Part shown: positions 36,405 through 49,026 of the stretch, in pieces | Numbering within the stretch: position 1 is the stretch's first letter | Layout: each line of letters begins with the position of its first letter | Source: Thuidium tamariscinum | Taxonomy: Eukaryota > Streptophyta > Bryopsida > Hypnales > Thuidiaceae | Length of the DNA: 64,000 bases | Direction of reading: 5' to 3' | NCBI GenBank assembly: GCA_947034885.2 | Contig: OX344749.2 | Coordinates: 6,835,501-6,899,500, forward strand | Notes under the pieces: model-generated | What the model was told of the DNA's origin: nothing | What the model saw: only the letters and a program-made list of their open reading frames with translations | Database searches by the model: none | Position numbers and translations under genes: made by a program

Positions 36405-39404
36405 CTATCAAGTTAAATTTAACCTTCATTAAATTGGTTGATAGGATGTTCTTGCAAAGACAAGGCCTATCACTAAGGTAGTTAACTAAAAATTATCAGA
36501 TACCTAGATGAATATGAGCATTCTTCATTTCTATATTTTTCCTAAAAGTCATTAACATTATGTTTTCAGTCCCTCACTCACATTTTGTCCTTCAAAGATG
36601 GCATTTCAGGGCTAAACCAAACATCGAGAACTTGGAAAAGATGGGACTTTAGAGTTTTCACATTTTAACAAATTACATTTTTTTTTCATAGATGCTAATC
36701 TCCAAAAAAAATTTATAATGAGACAATAAAATTCAAGTAATTAAAAAAAATAAAATATGTACATGTAATTATAAAAATTAAAAAACATTTCAAGATAATT
36801 ATAGATAATTTGGAAATTTACCAAAAGCAAAGGTGAAAAATAAAAAACAATCTACTATACTTTAAATTTGAAAATCTTCTTTAAAGAAAAGAATACAAAT
36901 TAAATAAATAAAATGTTGTAAATTATAGGAATTTCTACATATGGAACTTCCAATTGCAATTATTCATTGCAATTTTTTTTAAATGAACAACTTGTTTTCT
37001 TGGATTCCGTTTGGATATAAATTAAAAAGTCAACCAACCAATGTGATTCTTGCTCACTTCAAAAAATGTTAGATCCTCTTCAAAAAGGGTAGGTCAAGGT
37101 TAAGACAAGTGTCCCATTATTGTTTTTCTTACAAAAACTACTCTCATTTGAGTGAGCACCATGCATTCAAAGCTCAAGTATGAGTTGGAAAATGCTTGGA
37201 ATGCTGTAAAATCTTAGATGAATATTTTTGAGTCTCTTGTCTTTCATTTCAAATATTTTTGTGTGCATTGCCTTTTTTCCCATTGACTCAAATAAAACTT
37301 CAAATTTAAAATCTACTAAACTTTGCGGTCAAAGAATTTTGATTTTTTTGAGGTACTCACTCTCAATGTGAAATTCAAGATCCTTAAATTACATTCTATT
37401 CAATCTCAAGAAGAAAAAATAAGCAAACAAATTGCTCAAGTTCTTGGCACTTTTGGCTCATTTTGAAAGTAGATCTCTTTTGCATAATTAGAGATTAATG
37501 TCAAAAGAATTATCCATACATTAGATTTTTTTATTTTTTTATTTTTTTCTTATAGTGAGATCTTTTAGACCATGTTTCTTCCCATTGCATTCTTTGTACC
37601 TTTGAAAAGCTCTTTGTGAAGAAGTGTACATGAGCCTTTATTCCTTGCATTTTGACCTATGGTTAGAAAATTATTGATTGTTGAGCTATTTTATAATTAA
37701 TATCTAGAAATTTATTTTTTCTTATATTTCAACTATAGCAATGACACAAGGCATGAAAGTGAAAACTAAGAGCACCTACAATGCTCCTTGGTTCTTTAAC
37801 AATATCAATTCTATTTAATTTGGAAATTACTTTTGATTTACACAAGTGCTCTACTGCAATCATCATTCTCCATGTTAATTCTATAGTCTCAGTATGTATA
37901 GAAGTAGGACTGGCACTTCCAATTTTTTAGCCTCCTACTCAAAATGTCTTAGCAAGTTGAAAATTTGTGCTAAGAAAGGAGACTAATTACATCTTCATTA
38001 CAAAAGAAATTCAAGATTCTTCCCTCACCTCAAAAAGTTACAACCTTCCAAGTTTAATATGACACGTGTCAATTTTGTATTCCCTCTTTGCTAGATGCCG
38101 ATCCAATTACTTTGTTCTTTGTCTTAATTTCATCTTGTTCAAACCTTGCAAAAGTTCCCAAGTCAAATTTTTAAACCCACAAATCAAATGAAGAAAAATG
38201 GCTCAAACAATCAAGTTATATACCTTATGCACTATTAATCACTAATCAACCAAAGAATCTCTTGCAAAACTTCAACAATCCATGCCAACTTTAAAATTGA
38301 CTATCCTCCAAAATTACAAGTACAAAGGATTACTAAACCAACTCCAATTAAAAGAACCCTTGCCTGAAAAATAGAACCCTTCACTCTATGTGCCTCGTAA
38401 TGTACCCCAACATTTGCCATTACAAGGCTCATCTACAAAGCCTCCATCCTAGACAGTATTTTTTTTCCAAGCGATTTGGTGCAAAATTGCACCAAATTTT
38501 TTGGCCTTGCGCCAAGCCTATAGGAAAAAAAACAAAAAAAATTGGATGAAATCACCAATAAACTTCAAAAAAATTTTAAATAGTGGATGAAATTGCTAAA
38601 TCATGGATGAAAATAGGATGATAGATATGTATTAAGTGCTAATATGGTATTTTCTATCCAATATATGGATGAATGTTGAGATTTGGAACTCCACAACGAA
38701 AGGAAATATAGCCACTTTGACACTTCACAAGAAATGAAAAACAACAACTAATCCCAAATACTCTAAACATAACATTTATGATGGATGACACTCTATGAAA
38801 CTATCCGTCAGTCGATCAATCAAATCAAAGAATCCTTTTCTTTTTTTCTTTTTTTTCGAAAACAAATGGCGAACCATTGCATTAAAAAGAACCAAGTAAA
38901 ATCCTTTCCTTTTGACAACCTATGTCATTCCAGATAAGCTTTCTAGGATAATGAATTGAAAACCCCAAAGGCCCAAACTACAAGTGAGAGCATGTCCTGT
39001 ATTTTGGATGACTTCTTAGTTGGGACCCCCAAATTCGCCCCACCTGTCCTGCATTTCGGATGGCTAGCTCATTGAACCAACCTGCAAACTCGTATCGGTT
39101 GGCATTTCAGCACCATTTTGCCAGCCACCCTCCGGCCTCTTAGTCGGCCTGCAGACAATGTAGGACAAGCATGATGTGACTGTCCGCAACTTCGTAGTGG
39201 ACTTTCCGCAACTTCGGATGCAACTTCGAACCACTTCATAGCCTTGAATTTCGGTACTTCTATTTTATTTTTAACCTCTCATATCACTCAAACTCAGCCT
39301 GTTAAGAAGCCATGGGTGAGGCGTCCACCATGCAAATTGGATGGCTGGCAAAATGCCAGGCAAAGCAACACCCGCATTTTGCCAGGCGAGTGTTGATTTC
39401 GCGA
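36405..39404. other. Gene-free DNA with fragments of dispersed repeats
   Basis: About 37600-37760 resembles the dispersed sequence also at 48530-48680, 42420-42590 and 59560-59730 ('gaaaattattgattg', 'tgacacaaggcat'). About 38988-39173 has weak inverted ends (GCATGTCCTGTATT against GCTTGTCCTACATT) and may be a small MITE. A short hairpin on 'ggcaaaatgcc' is at about 39349-39388. No gene seen. Confidence 0.4.
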
Positions 39405-39674
39405 GACGTTAAACAACCCCCCCTTCTACGGAGGCTGCTTTATTCTGCACAGGGGTGAATGTGAAAAAAAGCCCCCTATTTTGTGCTGACTCAATTGCTG
39501 TTATCATCAGCCCCCCTAGCTAGTTTGGGTCCTCTGATTCCAAATATGAACTCAAAATTTGCAAAAAAATTTGTGCGTGGCTGATAAAAAGTTCCTGCTT
39601 TACCCCCGTTCCCCAGGGGTAAAACGGGGATAAAGCAGCCTCTGCAGAAGGCTCGAGGGGGGGTGTTTAACGTC
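39405..39674. mobile_element. MITE with GACGTTAAACA ends
   Basis: Ends GACGTTAAACAACCCCCC and the reverse complement of GGGGGGTGTTTAACGTC face each other over 270 bp, with further internal pairing (AGGCTGCTTTAT / ATAAAGCAGCCT). No coding sequence. It abuts the left edge of duplicated unit A. Confidence 0.65.
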
Positions 39675-40107
39675 GCCCGTTGATTTCTGAGGAAGCCAAA
39701 GTTGGCTACGGAAAGGCCAAAAGGTCCCGCTTGGAAGCAATCGTAAGTTACTACAGTACGGCATCATGGGAGGCATGCAAGCCAAGATGCATGCATGCAA
39801 GCCAGTTGCATGGAGGCAGGGAGCCGATGACAGTCCGACACCGGAGCATGGAAGGGCAACGCGGTCCCCCACTTGGCTGAGCTCCATTCGCCACCTGGCA
39901 TCCCCATCTCTCACCGTTCGTTTCCTCCTCGAGATCGCACGGTCGGACTGTCTCCATTCTGCAGGTGCGCAGGCAGGCAGGCGGCAGGCTCCAGTCTGGC
40001 CCTATCTGCACTAACTTACTCCGTAGTCAGTACAGTAGCAGCCGGCCTGAGTGAAGCCTAAAAGGTCAGTTCGAGCTACGTTAAAACAAACTACAGTAGT
40101 GTGCAGT

Positions 40108-41076
40108 GCCCTGTGCCGTTGCCACAGTCAAATTTTTGAATGTGCAAAAACTTTGAAATTCAATAACTCTCATATCATAGATTCAAACGCCACAAAACAA
40201 ACTGCCCGTGTACCCCTCCTTGCTGAGAGCTTTCCGACAATATCAAGATTGTGACCAAAATCAAAGTAAAAGTTTTTCTTAAAATTTTTTTAGAACCAAA
40301 AGTAACTCAAAAAACCATATCTTACACACCATAGGTTGAAACGCCACGAAACAAACTGCTCGTGCACCCCTCTTCACCAAGAACTTTTCGACAATATCAA
40401 GATTGTGACCAAAATCAAAGTAAAATTTTTTTTTTTTAATTTTTAGAACCAAAAGTAACTCAAAAATCCATATCTTTCTCACCATAGGTTGGAACGCCAC
40501 GAAACAAATTGCTCATGCACCCCTCTTCACCAAGAGCTTTCCGACAATATCAAGATTGTGACCAAAATCAAAGTAAATTTTTTTTAAAAAATTTTTAGAA
40601 CCAAAAGTAACTCAAAAATCCATATCTTTCTCACCATAGGTTGGAACGCCACGAAACAAATTGCTCGTACACCCCTCCTCACCAAGAGCTTTCCGACAAT
40701 ATCAAGATTGTGACCAAAATCAAAGTAAAATTTTTCTTAACATTTTCTTAGAACCAAACGTAACTCAAAAATCCATATCTTTCACACCATAGGTTGGAAC
40801 GCCACAAAACAAATTGCCCGTGCACCCCTCCTCGTCGAGAGCTTTCCTACATTACCGAGATTGTGACCAAAGTCAAAGTCAAAGTTTTTCTTAAAATTTT
40901 TTAGAGCCAAAAGTAACTCAAAAATCCATAACTTTCACATCATAGATTGGAATGCCATGAAACAAAGTCCACACACCCCTTCTCACGGAGAGCTTTTTGA
41001 TAGTACCAAGCACGTGATTGACGGACGCACAAGCCGGGAGATCTCAATGTGACAAACAAACAAAACAAACTACCTG
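40108..41076. repeat. Tandem array, about five units of roughly 153 bp
   Basis: The unit includes 'aacgccacgaaacaaa', 'cgacaatatcaagattgtga' and 'gaaccaaaagtaactcaaaa'. Copies of the second block start at 40235, 40389, 40542 and 40694, then diverge in two more units. One end carries CCTGTGCCGTTGCCACAG and the other CAAACAAAACAAACTACCTG; the same two ends bracket a single-unit version at about 44536-44765 and 62115-62350. Divergence rises toward the right end. Confidence 0.85.
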
Positions 41077-42598
41077 TCTTAAAGTATAGATGCTATAATT
41101 TGATGTTGAGAGCCATTGGGCCCATCCACCCATTAGGTGGGGAGCTATAAAACACTTCAACTATCTCATTTTCATCTTCATATTTTTAATTTTAAATTCA
41201 ATAAATTTTTTTGGCATACTGAATTCATATGCCAAATTTAAAAATGAAATAAAACAAAAATAAATTCATATTGCATATGATACTAACCCTGTAATGCTGT
41301 TGTAGACACTTAGTGTGTGATTGATGACAAAAGAATTTTGCATGTGAGTTTGAATTGCAATTGTTCATTTTTGAAAATTTGTGCAAAAAGGAGGAGGTCA
41401 TGAATAGTAGTTTGGTCTCTAATGAATACTTTTGGATTTTTTAAAGAAGATGATTTGCATGGTTTCAAAAAGGATAAATCCCATGGAAACAAGCTTGTCG
41501 GCTTTACAAGGTAAAACATTAATGCTACAGATTTTTTTTCAAAATAACAAATTGTTCAAAGAAGATTTATGATGGGATTGGCCATCACTTTTTAGCCATT
41601 ACAAATGACATACTACTATTGGTTGTGTCAATGACACTGGTCTATACCTTAACCATTTTAGGACGTTGTCGTCAATAAGGGCTCATTGAATTTATAACCT
41701 TCAATTTGGTCCTTGTATATAAGATTTTTTTTCTCAAACAATCTTATTGCAAAGAAGCTTGTGAAAGTCATAGAGCAAGGTTACCTTCCTAGGTGATCTT
41801 ACAAAAATATTTGCATTGAAAAAACAATTTTTATTTCTTTGTGCAATTGAATGATTTTTGTACTCAAAAGTTGCAATAGTATGTACACTAAGGTAGACCT
41901 GCCTAATTCCGTTTATAGCCTATTTCCGTCACCCTATATTTGGCTCCATTACTACCCATTCAACTATCCAAATTTGTCCATAAATGAGCAAATTTTGCTT
42001 AGAAATTTGACAAAATCAATGCATTTATGTCATTTAGGATAACATGGCAATAGCTAATTGGTGGATACCTAAATGCTTATAGGGGTATAAGAAGGTGGTT
42101 ATGGGTTGTTATTAGAGTATTTATGATCCTAGTCATGAGTACTTTTGTAATTAAGGGATGAATACTACAAAAACTCATAGAAATTACAATTTTGATCAGA
42201 AAATTATAATTCCACTTGCATTTGATTTGTGAAACATGTGCACACCTTTGAAAAATATGTGTCTATCTTAAAATTGGCCCCAAGATAGTCCAATTGCAAA
42301 TCAGGGTGGTAATAGGTTGGTCTACCTTATATAAGTAGTGTTAAGTAATCATCCTTTATTTAGAGGTCAAATGAGTCTTTTTTTTTTAATTCTTAAGGCG
42401 AAATCTCTAGAACCATGCATCCCTTCTTCTCATTCTTCGAACCATTCCAAAGGTCTCGATGAAGAGCAATGTATGGACTTTGTTTTGTAGTGTTCCAACT
42501 TGCAATTAAAAAGAATATTGAATTTCAAATTTTTTGCTAATTATAATAAATAATAAAATCACTTTTTCATTTACTATCACTAAGCTTATTACTGTACA

Positions 42599-43396
42599 GT
42601 CAGGTACCATAAACTTACGAATTTTTGCATTCACAGTGAAAATAAAGTTCACTACTACCCACTTTGACGCCCTTCCGAGGGCTGAAAAATTAATATTTTT
42701 CCACGAATTTTTTTTACAAGATCCTCTCTATGCTAATAACATATGGGCCAAATTTCAAGTCCAAATGATTTATACAAAAGAAGATATTCAAACATGTACC
42801 AACATGTGTAGTTCAAAAAAAAATTCACTACTACCAACTTTGACACCCTCCCAAGGGCAAAAAAATTGTTTATTCACCACGAAATTTTTGGCATGAGATC
42901 ACCTCTATGTTGATAATTTGTGTGTCAAATTCAAGGCAAAAGATTTACTTAAAAAAAGATATATTCAAAATCTACCAACATGTGTTGTTATGGAAAAAAA
43001 ATCCATAACTATACATGTTGGTAGAAGTTGAACTACTCTTTGTGAGAAAAAATTTTGAACTTGAAATTTGGCACATTAGCTAGTAACACTAAGGTGATCT
43101 TACACCAAAAATTTCAAGGCCCAAACTTTTTTTTTCAATTTTTGGGAGGATGTCAAAGTTGGTAGTAGTGAAATTTTTTTTGAACTACACATGTTGGTAC
43201 ATGTTTGAATATCTTTTTTTGTATAAATCATTTGGACTTAAAATTTGACCCATATGTTATTAGCATAGAGAGGATCTTGTAAAAAAACATTCGTGAAAAA
43301 ACATTAATTTTTCAGCCCTCGGGAGGGCGTCAAAGTGGGCAGCAGTGAACTTTTTTTTCACTGTGAACGCAAAAATTCGTAAGTTTATGGTACTCG
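42599..43396. mobile_element. Long-inverted-repeat element with 7-bp target duplication
   Basis: Arms of about 250 bp (42599-42855 and 43143-43396) are near-complete inverted copies, sharing CCATAAACTTACGAATTTTT at the outer ends. ACTGTAC flanks both sides (42592-42598, 43397-43403) and occurs once in the empty site of unit B (59733-59739). Long arms and a target of about this size recall Mutator-like or foldback elements. No transposase. Confidence 0.85.
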
Positions 43397-43479
43397 ACTG
43401 TACTGCACTGCAGCAACGGCACAGGTTATACTATCTACAGTAGTCTTAACTAATTAAGCAACCTTCTGCAGCACTATAG

Positions 43480-43912
43480 TACTACTATTGCGCTTAATTA
43501 GTGAGCGTTTTAATAGCGACGATCGAAGCAGCCAGTCGCAGAGTCGCAGCGCTTGGTTTGCTGCATGGATCCTAGCTTCCCGGATTCTCGCCTGCCAGCC
43601 GCCTGAAGTAGAGAGCGCACCGCCTTCACCGCTTGGCCGGGCTTTTAGTAGGATCTGCATCCCCGGTACAGTTGGTCTTTAGTTTGGGCCCTCTCCCCAT
43701 TGGACAGAGAGACTGTAGAAGTTACAGACGGACAGACACATGCTAGCTTGCTCGTCCACTTGTGTGTGCAGAGATGATCGATGTCCGTAGCAGTATAGCT
43801 GGCTTGGTGTTTTGTTGGGTGCGATCGATCTCGAGACGACAGTATAATTTTGTTGGTGGTGCGCGTTCCGCTCCGTCTACGCATGGACATGAGCTAGGGT
43901 CGGATCAAACAG
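43480..43912 (+). promoter_or_regulatory. Probable promoter or 5' non-coding exon of mutase-like gene A
   Basis: Balanced composition, strong conservation with 61020-61476 in unit B and a shared donor (CAG then GTGAGC at 43913; B at 61477) suggest a transcribed leader exon. It has no conserved reading frame. The intron would end at a CAG shortly before the coding exon. Inference only. Confidence 0.4.
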
Positions 43913-45330
43913 GTGAGCGCGGTGAACTGTTTACAATTGAGTCAGGGGAGAAGCTAGGGCTCCAGGAATTATTTGGAAAAGCGAACCAGTGCGCTTCAAT
44001 TTGTTCAATCCAATTCCAAGTTGGTATGATAATGACATTGTGAGTGCGCTGCAAGATCGACAATGGAAATTAAGCTCTGCTACTGTGCAACTTGCACCTG
44101 AAGTTACTTGTTGGTCGTTGTTGTAGAGCGTTCGCAACTAAATTGCTCGCTGTGACGGTGCGATCGAGAGCAGTGAGCTGCATGCACCATTTTGAAGAAG
44201 GAGCTTAGTCAGTCTGAAGACGTACCCTAGTCAGGATCTGGGCGTTTTGAACTGGCGTGGTGCTTCGTCAACACTCTTCATGCCCGCTTTACAAGTATGC
44301 TTGAACCCGACCTCCACTATTTTAAGAAAACAAAAAAACTCTTGGTTCTCAAGGATGTTAGCTCAGTTCCTCGCGTATTTCTCCCCGACCTTTGCAAGCG
44401 GTTTGAAATGTTTCCTGACTTGCGTAGGCCCGTGCCTAGGAAGGAATTTGTGCCCGAGTTGGGGAAGTAAGATGTACATAGGATTAAGTGTTTGTTTTTT
44501 AGGGGTGGTTTGGGGTTTTCTATTTAGTACGAGTGAGCCCTGTGCCGTTGTTACAGCCAGAATGAAAGTAAAATCAATAATTTCATAATATTTTAATTCA
44601 TGCAAACTTCAAAATTCAATATCGTTTCACACTGTAGGTTCAATCGCCACAAACGAAGCCCGTGCACCTCTCCTAGAGAGTTTTTCAACGGTACCAAGAA
44701 CGTAAAATTTGTTTGGGGGCGTTCTGTGCAGGAGCTGTAACAAACAAATCAAACAAAACAAACAGCTGCTGAGACATCAGAAGAGACTTCTTCAAATTTT
44801 GAATACTGGCTACATCATGGGTCTCTTCGGTCTTTTAGTATTACAACTTGAATGTGAGGCGATCCTTGCTGCCATAGCTGGTTGCTAAATGCACCTGCAA
44901 TCCAGGGTTTACTTCTCTGCAAATCGAAGAGTAGTAAGGAAATAGCAACACCTAAACTCATCCAATCAAGGGTATGAGCACGGTACCTGTAATTGAACTG
45001 CGAAAGAATTGATTGAGTCTTGCTGAGAACCAAAAGATGATTCTAGGTTTTCTCTGAATGCTTGTTTTTAGGACACCTTGTGAATAATCTATGAATTTTC
45101 AAAGGAATTTAGAAATAGTAAGTGTACCCAAATCGACCGACCCTAAGCTCTCATGAAATAGGATTCATGAATGAGAATATGCAGGTTAAACAACAATTAG
45201 GTGCACTTCATCCTTCCTGACATGCTTGTGTGAACATATGATTGGTTTCCTGTGCCAGAAAATTCAAGACAGTGACACTACGCAGCTGCAGAGCCGTGCA
45301 GGAAGCACCGAGGAAGCGGCTCATCTTCTC

Positions 45331-46879
45331 ATGGACACAACTCCGGACCCTTTTGTGCAGAACATGTTTGTGTTATGTCACGGGGAGGGAGCGATCAATA
45401 CTGACGCGGACGCGGATGCCCAAGCTGGAGCACGGCCTTGGGATCCGCCGCTCTCCGCACGAGGCAAGCAGCAGGCATGGGGGGTAGGGCAGAAGATCAA
45501 GCTGGAGGATTGGAACATTACTCGTGTGGTGGTGTCCCCGTTCTTGAGATGTGTGCAGACTGCGGTGGAAGTGATCGCCGGGCTTTCCACAACACCCTCC
45601 TCCGGTGTTCAAATTCGGGATAACAGAGACCAAGGCTCTGTCTCGACCATCAAGGTGGGGAGCCTGCCTCCGACTACTCCTCACTTGTGCTCCTAGCTCT
45701 CAAACCGCAAATTGTAAGCGGCAGCTGTAAACGTGTGACAATATAGATTTGAATCAGCCGGTGATTCGTACCATTAATGTTCTTAGATGCAAATTAGGGT
45801 TCAGGATATTATTATTATAATGCCCTGAATGTAATATGTAGAGTTATACAATAGCGGCTACTACATTTCGACCACTGTTTCGGCACTCCGGAGTTAGCAA
45901 ATCCAATCCTTCGATGAAACCAAGTCTGCCGGTTATAATTTTTTCACAAATGACTACGTGCAGCAACTGACAGCAGCAGAGGTCTAGAGAAGTTGTGATA
46001 AGCCGAATCACCAGCATTGTTTTCTGAATCACTCTGACGAAATCTGCTTGTGTGTGTGAGAGCAGGCATCGATTGAATGTGGGTTGGCGGAGAATTTGAT
46101 GAACAAGCAAGAGATACTCTCTTGTCCTTCGGAAGTTGGAGACAACGCCGAGTGGTTGACTTTAGACCTGGCTGAGCTTTACTCAATGCTGCCTATTGAA
46201 ATCCAAGACCCTTCTTTTCAACAGATCAAGCATAAGGTAAACTGAATATTGATGTATCCTTTAGCTCTTCTATTGAAGACAGATAGTCGTTGGAAAATAG
46301 TTGTAAATTGCAATTTTCATATGACACTTTCAATGAGTTTGAGATTTGATCGTTCCTATCTTGCAAGCTCAGACTCAATTTCTTATTTTCATATTCACTG
46401 CTTTCATTCTACCCACCAAATTTTTTCATCGTCAATACAGTTGCCTCAAAGTAGAGAGAGTACAGAAGATAGTCGATATCGATACACATCAACCTTCAAA
46501 AAGATTGCTAATCGATATTCGCATGAGAACATTCTCTATATCACACATGGTATGATTCCCACTGAGATTTCTGAAACATTATCATTTTTTCCAAGATCTA
46601 TAATTTTTTGTTCTTACATTACTTAAGCAAGCAAGCTATGTGTTTGTTGTAACTTGATTTTAATTAAATTGATGGTTCCAATTTATGCGTGCGTCCACAG
46701 GTGAAGGAGTGAGGCAATCTGTGTCAATGATGTGGCCTCGTAATCAAGTGAACAAAGTCACATACTGTACTTACACACATGCCCAGCGACCGATTTTTGA
46801 AAGTGACCTTCAGGATGACTGGGAGCTTTTGACTGAATCTGGTTCCTCCTCAGGCATTTTCTTAAGACCATATATATAG
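45331..46879 (+). CDS. Phosphoglycerate mutase-like (histidine phosphatase fold) protein, copy A
   Basis: This member of the plant phosphoglycerate-mutase-like family has the histidine phosphatase fold; substrate unknown. Exons 45331-45654, 46066-46236, 46441-46549 and 46701-46879 join in frame for 260 aa, the usual family length. Seen: FVLCHGEG at 13-20, ARPWDPPL at 34-41, SPFLRCVQTA at 69-78 (R73), IECGLAENL and ITHGEGV with H201. The nucleophile H17, R73 and H201 remain, but position 16 of the usual RHG is Cys (TGT). Arg there normally binds phosphate, so activity may be reduced or altered. In-frame coding extends upstream to an ATG at 45226 (295 aa), but the 45331 start matches the family N-terminus. 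A leader exon near 43480-43912 is likely. Unit B holds a paralogue. Confidence 0.85.
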
Positions 46880-47720
46880 CTAGCTCCATTTAGATATATG
46901 TGAGTTGTATGTATATTGTAGTGGAGGCAAGAGATAGGTATGAATCACAACAGAATGTTTGTGCAAAGATCCCCTTGCAATCTTGACTTTCTGTAGTGTT
47001 GAGAGCTCTTGAAAATGAGTCTCAAATACACTAGATTTTGAAGAAAAAATCACACTCAAAATTCATTTACAAAAATTGTAGAGTAGATTTTGAGGAGTCA
47101 TAAATTGATTGGAGTTATGCATGTTAATCCCTTTCACTTCATATGTTTTTGGTCACCAACTTTTTAAATTTAACTTGCTAAAAGAGGATAGAAACATGTT
47201 ACATCACTTTTGTAGTTCTATCACCCTCATGGGCAAACATTATAATCTTTCACTCCATAAGTGCTATTGTTGTGTTTTCTTTTTTTATGCAATCTCTAAC
47301 ATATCTAGTTTGAATCTGTATGGTCACCAAAAAAAAAATTGATACAATTTATCAAAAAGTTGGCATTTTGTTCAACTTAGAGCAAATTCCAAAAAGCTCA
47401 ATACAAGCCTTGGACAATTAGGGGTTAGTATGAGAGATAGATGTAAACCTTATATTACATCTTTTTGAATACGGAAACTTTTATTCCAAATTCTATTCCT
47501 ATGCATTTATCAAACATTGTGTAAATATACTATTAATATTTAAAGTATTGGAAAATAGGTGTTTTCAAACCTATTCTAAATCCATTGAATAGATGGGATA
47601 TAGTTTAGGTAAGAATGTGTAGGAGTTAGTTTTAGAAAAGGGTCAAAATTAGGTGTGGAGATCTCATTTGTCATATTAAGAAGATTTGGATGGATCCATC
47701 GTATATCATTGAATGAATTT
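46880..47720. other. 3' flank of the mutase-like gene and AT-rich spacer
   Basis: The first hundred or so bases are probably 3' UTR. No other gene or repeat end recognised. Confidence 0.4.
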
Positions 47721-48290
47721 TTAACCCCTAAAGGACCATTGTCCCTTTGGAGGACAAATGCAATTTTGGGCAAGTACCTACGGGCTGAATTTTTGTCCTA
47801 ATTTTTTGAAACTTTTTTTGAAGATAGAAAAACTGAATATCTTTGTAGGGATTAAGGGATATAATTTTTTTTCAATTGGTGCCCGGAAACAAAAAGTTAT
47901 GCCCAAATAAGCTCAAAACAAGGGATAGTGGGCAATTTGTACAACAAAAGAAAAATTTGAATTTTTTTCCTTATAGGTTATTTTTTTTTTCTATCTAGAA
48001 AGATTTGATTCATTTCATTTGGATTTGTTGTGAGAAAGTTATAGACGTTCTTGTTTTTCGGGCAGTTAGAGCATCTTCTTGAAAAAAATAACTTGTAGGA
48101 TTCATTTCTGAATGCAATTTCTGCAATTTAAAAAAAATTCATGGTTTATTTTACTTACTAGAATAATCTCACCATTAGGATTAGTGCATTTTAATTCCAT
48201 GTAAAAGATATTAATATTTTAGATTTTCCTTCTATCTCGTATCCATTTCTACTTAACAATTTCTTTAGGTATGAAAATTCAATTTTTTGC
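47721..48290. mobile_element. Truncated TTAA-type element
   Basis: TTAA followed by CCCCTAAAGGACC begins here. The interior ('ggtgcccggaaac', 'gattcatttcatttgga', 'aatctcaccattaggatt') runs as the reverse complement of the right and middle parts of the elements at 291-1941 and 55688-56626. No second TTAA end is found; the far end was lost at about 48290. Confidence 0.6.
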
Positions 48291-49026
48291 ATTATAAAGG
48301 TTTAAAGCTCAAAACTGTGTAGTGCAAAATTTTCAAGTTAAAAATGTTAAAAATAAAAAAATCCAATACTCAAGTTCTTGGCATTTCAGGCTCATTTTGA
48401 AAGTACACCCCTATTGTTTCATTAGATATTAGCCTTGTGAAAACAATCCTTACATTAAATTTGGAAGTTCTTTTGTTTATTTTATTTGTTAAAGTGAGAT
48501 CTTCTAAACCATGTATCTTCCTTGTGCATTCTTTGTATGGTTGAAAAGTTCTATATGAGGAGGGATACACAGGCTTTGTTTTGTGGCATTTTGACCTATA
48601 GTGTAAAAGTTATTGATTGTCCAATTATTTTCTAATTAGAAATAAGAAAGTTATTTTCTTTTGTATTTTGACTATGAAAATGACACGAGGCATACAAATG
48701 ATAACTAAAAGCATCTACAATGCTCTTTAGTTCTAGAATGATATTGGCTCTATTTTAATTTCAAAAGTATTCTAAAATTCTATGAGCGCTCAAATGTAAC
48801 TATCATTCTCCTCATTAATTTCATGGTCTTAGTGTGCATACAAGTACAACCAATGCTTTTGATCTTTTTGCCTCCCCCTCAAATTGTTGTGACAAGTTGA
48901 GAATCATATTAGAAATGGGAAACTGATTAAATCTTGACTCTAAAAAAACTCAAGATCCTTCCCTCGCTTTGGAAAATTGTAGCTTTCTAACTTAATTTTG
49001 ATACTTGCCAACTTCATATTTCATTA
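48291..49026. other. Dispersed repeat fragment, no gene
   Basis: About 48370-49000 is similar in order to 37440-38060 (shared 'cttggca.tt..ggctcattttgaaagta', 'gtgagatcttctaaaccatgt' and 'tgacac.aggcat'), so the two are copies of one unclassified repeat. No open reading frame of note. Confidence 0.45.

Larger units (their letters stand above)
39695..46200. repeat. Segmental duplication, unit A
   Basis: This block matches 57151-64000 in the same order and orientation: the GC-rich segment 39760-40015 with 57896-58232, the spacer 41090-41790 with 58870-59340, the leader region from 43454 with 60983 onward, and the mutase-like gene. The offset is about 17.5-17.8 kb. Homology to the window end corresponds to about 46183 here; the true right edge is outside the window. 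Unit A alone has the tandem array (40108-41076) and the long-inverted-repeat element (42599-43396). Confidence 0.85.

Noticed and set aside
40108..41076. Regularly spaced repeats as a possible CRISPR array
   Set aside because: The period is about 153 bp with the whole unit conserved rather than short repeats with unique spacers, and the genome is eukaryotic.
44247..44588. 113-codon frame upstream of mutase-like gene A
   Set aside because: The matching stretch in unit B (61820-62100) has indels that break the frame, so it is not conserved coding sequence.
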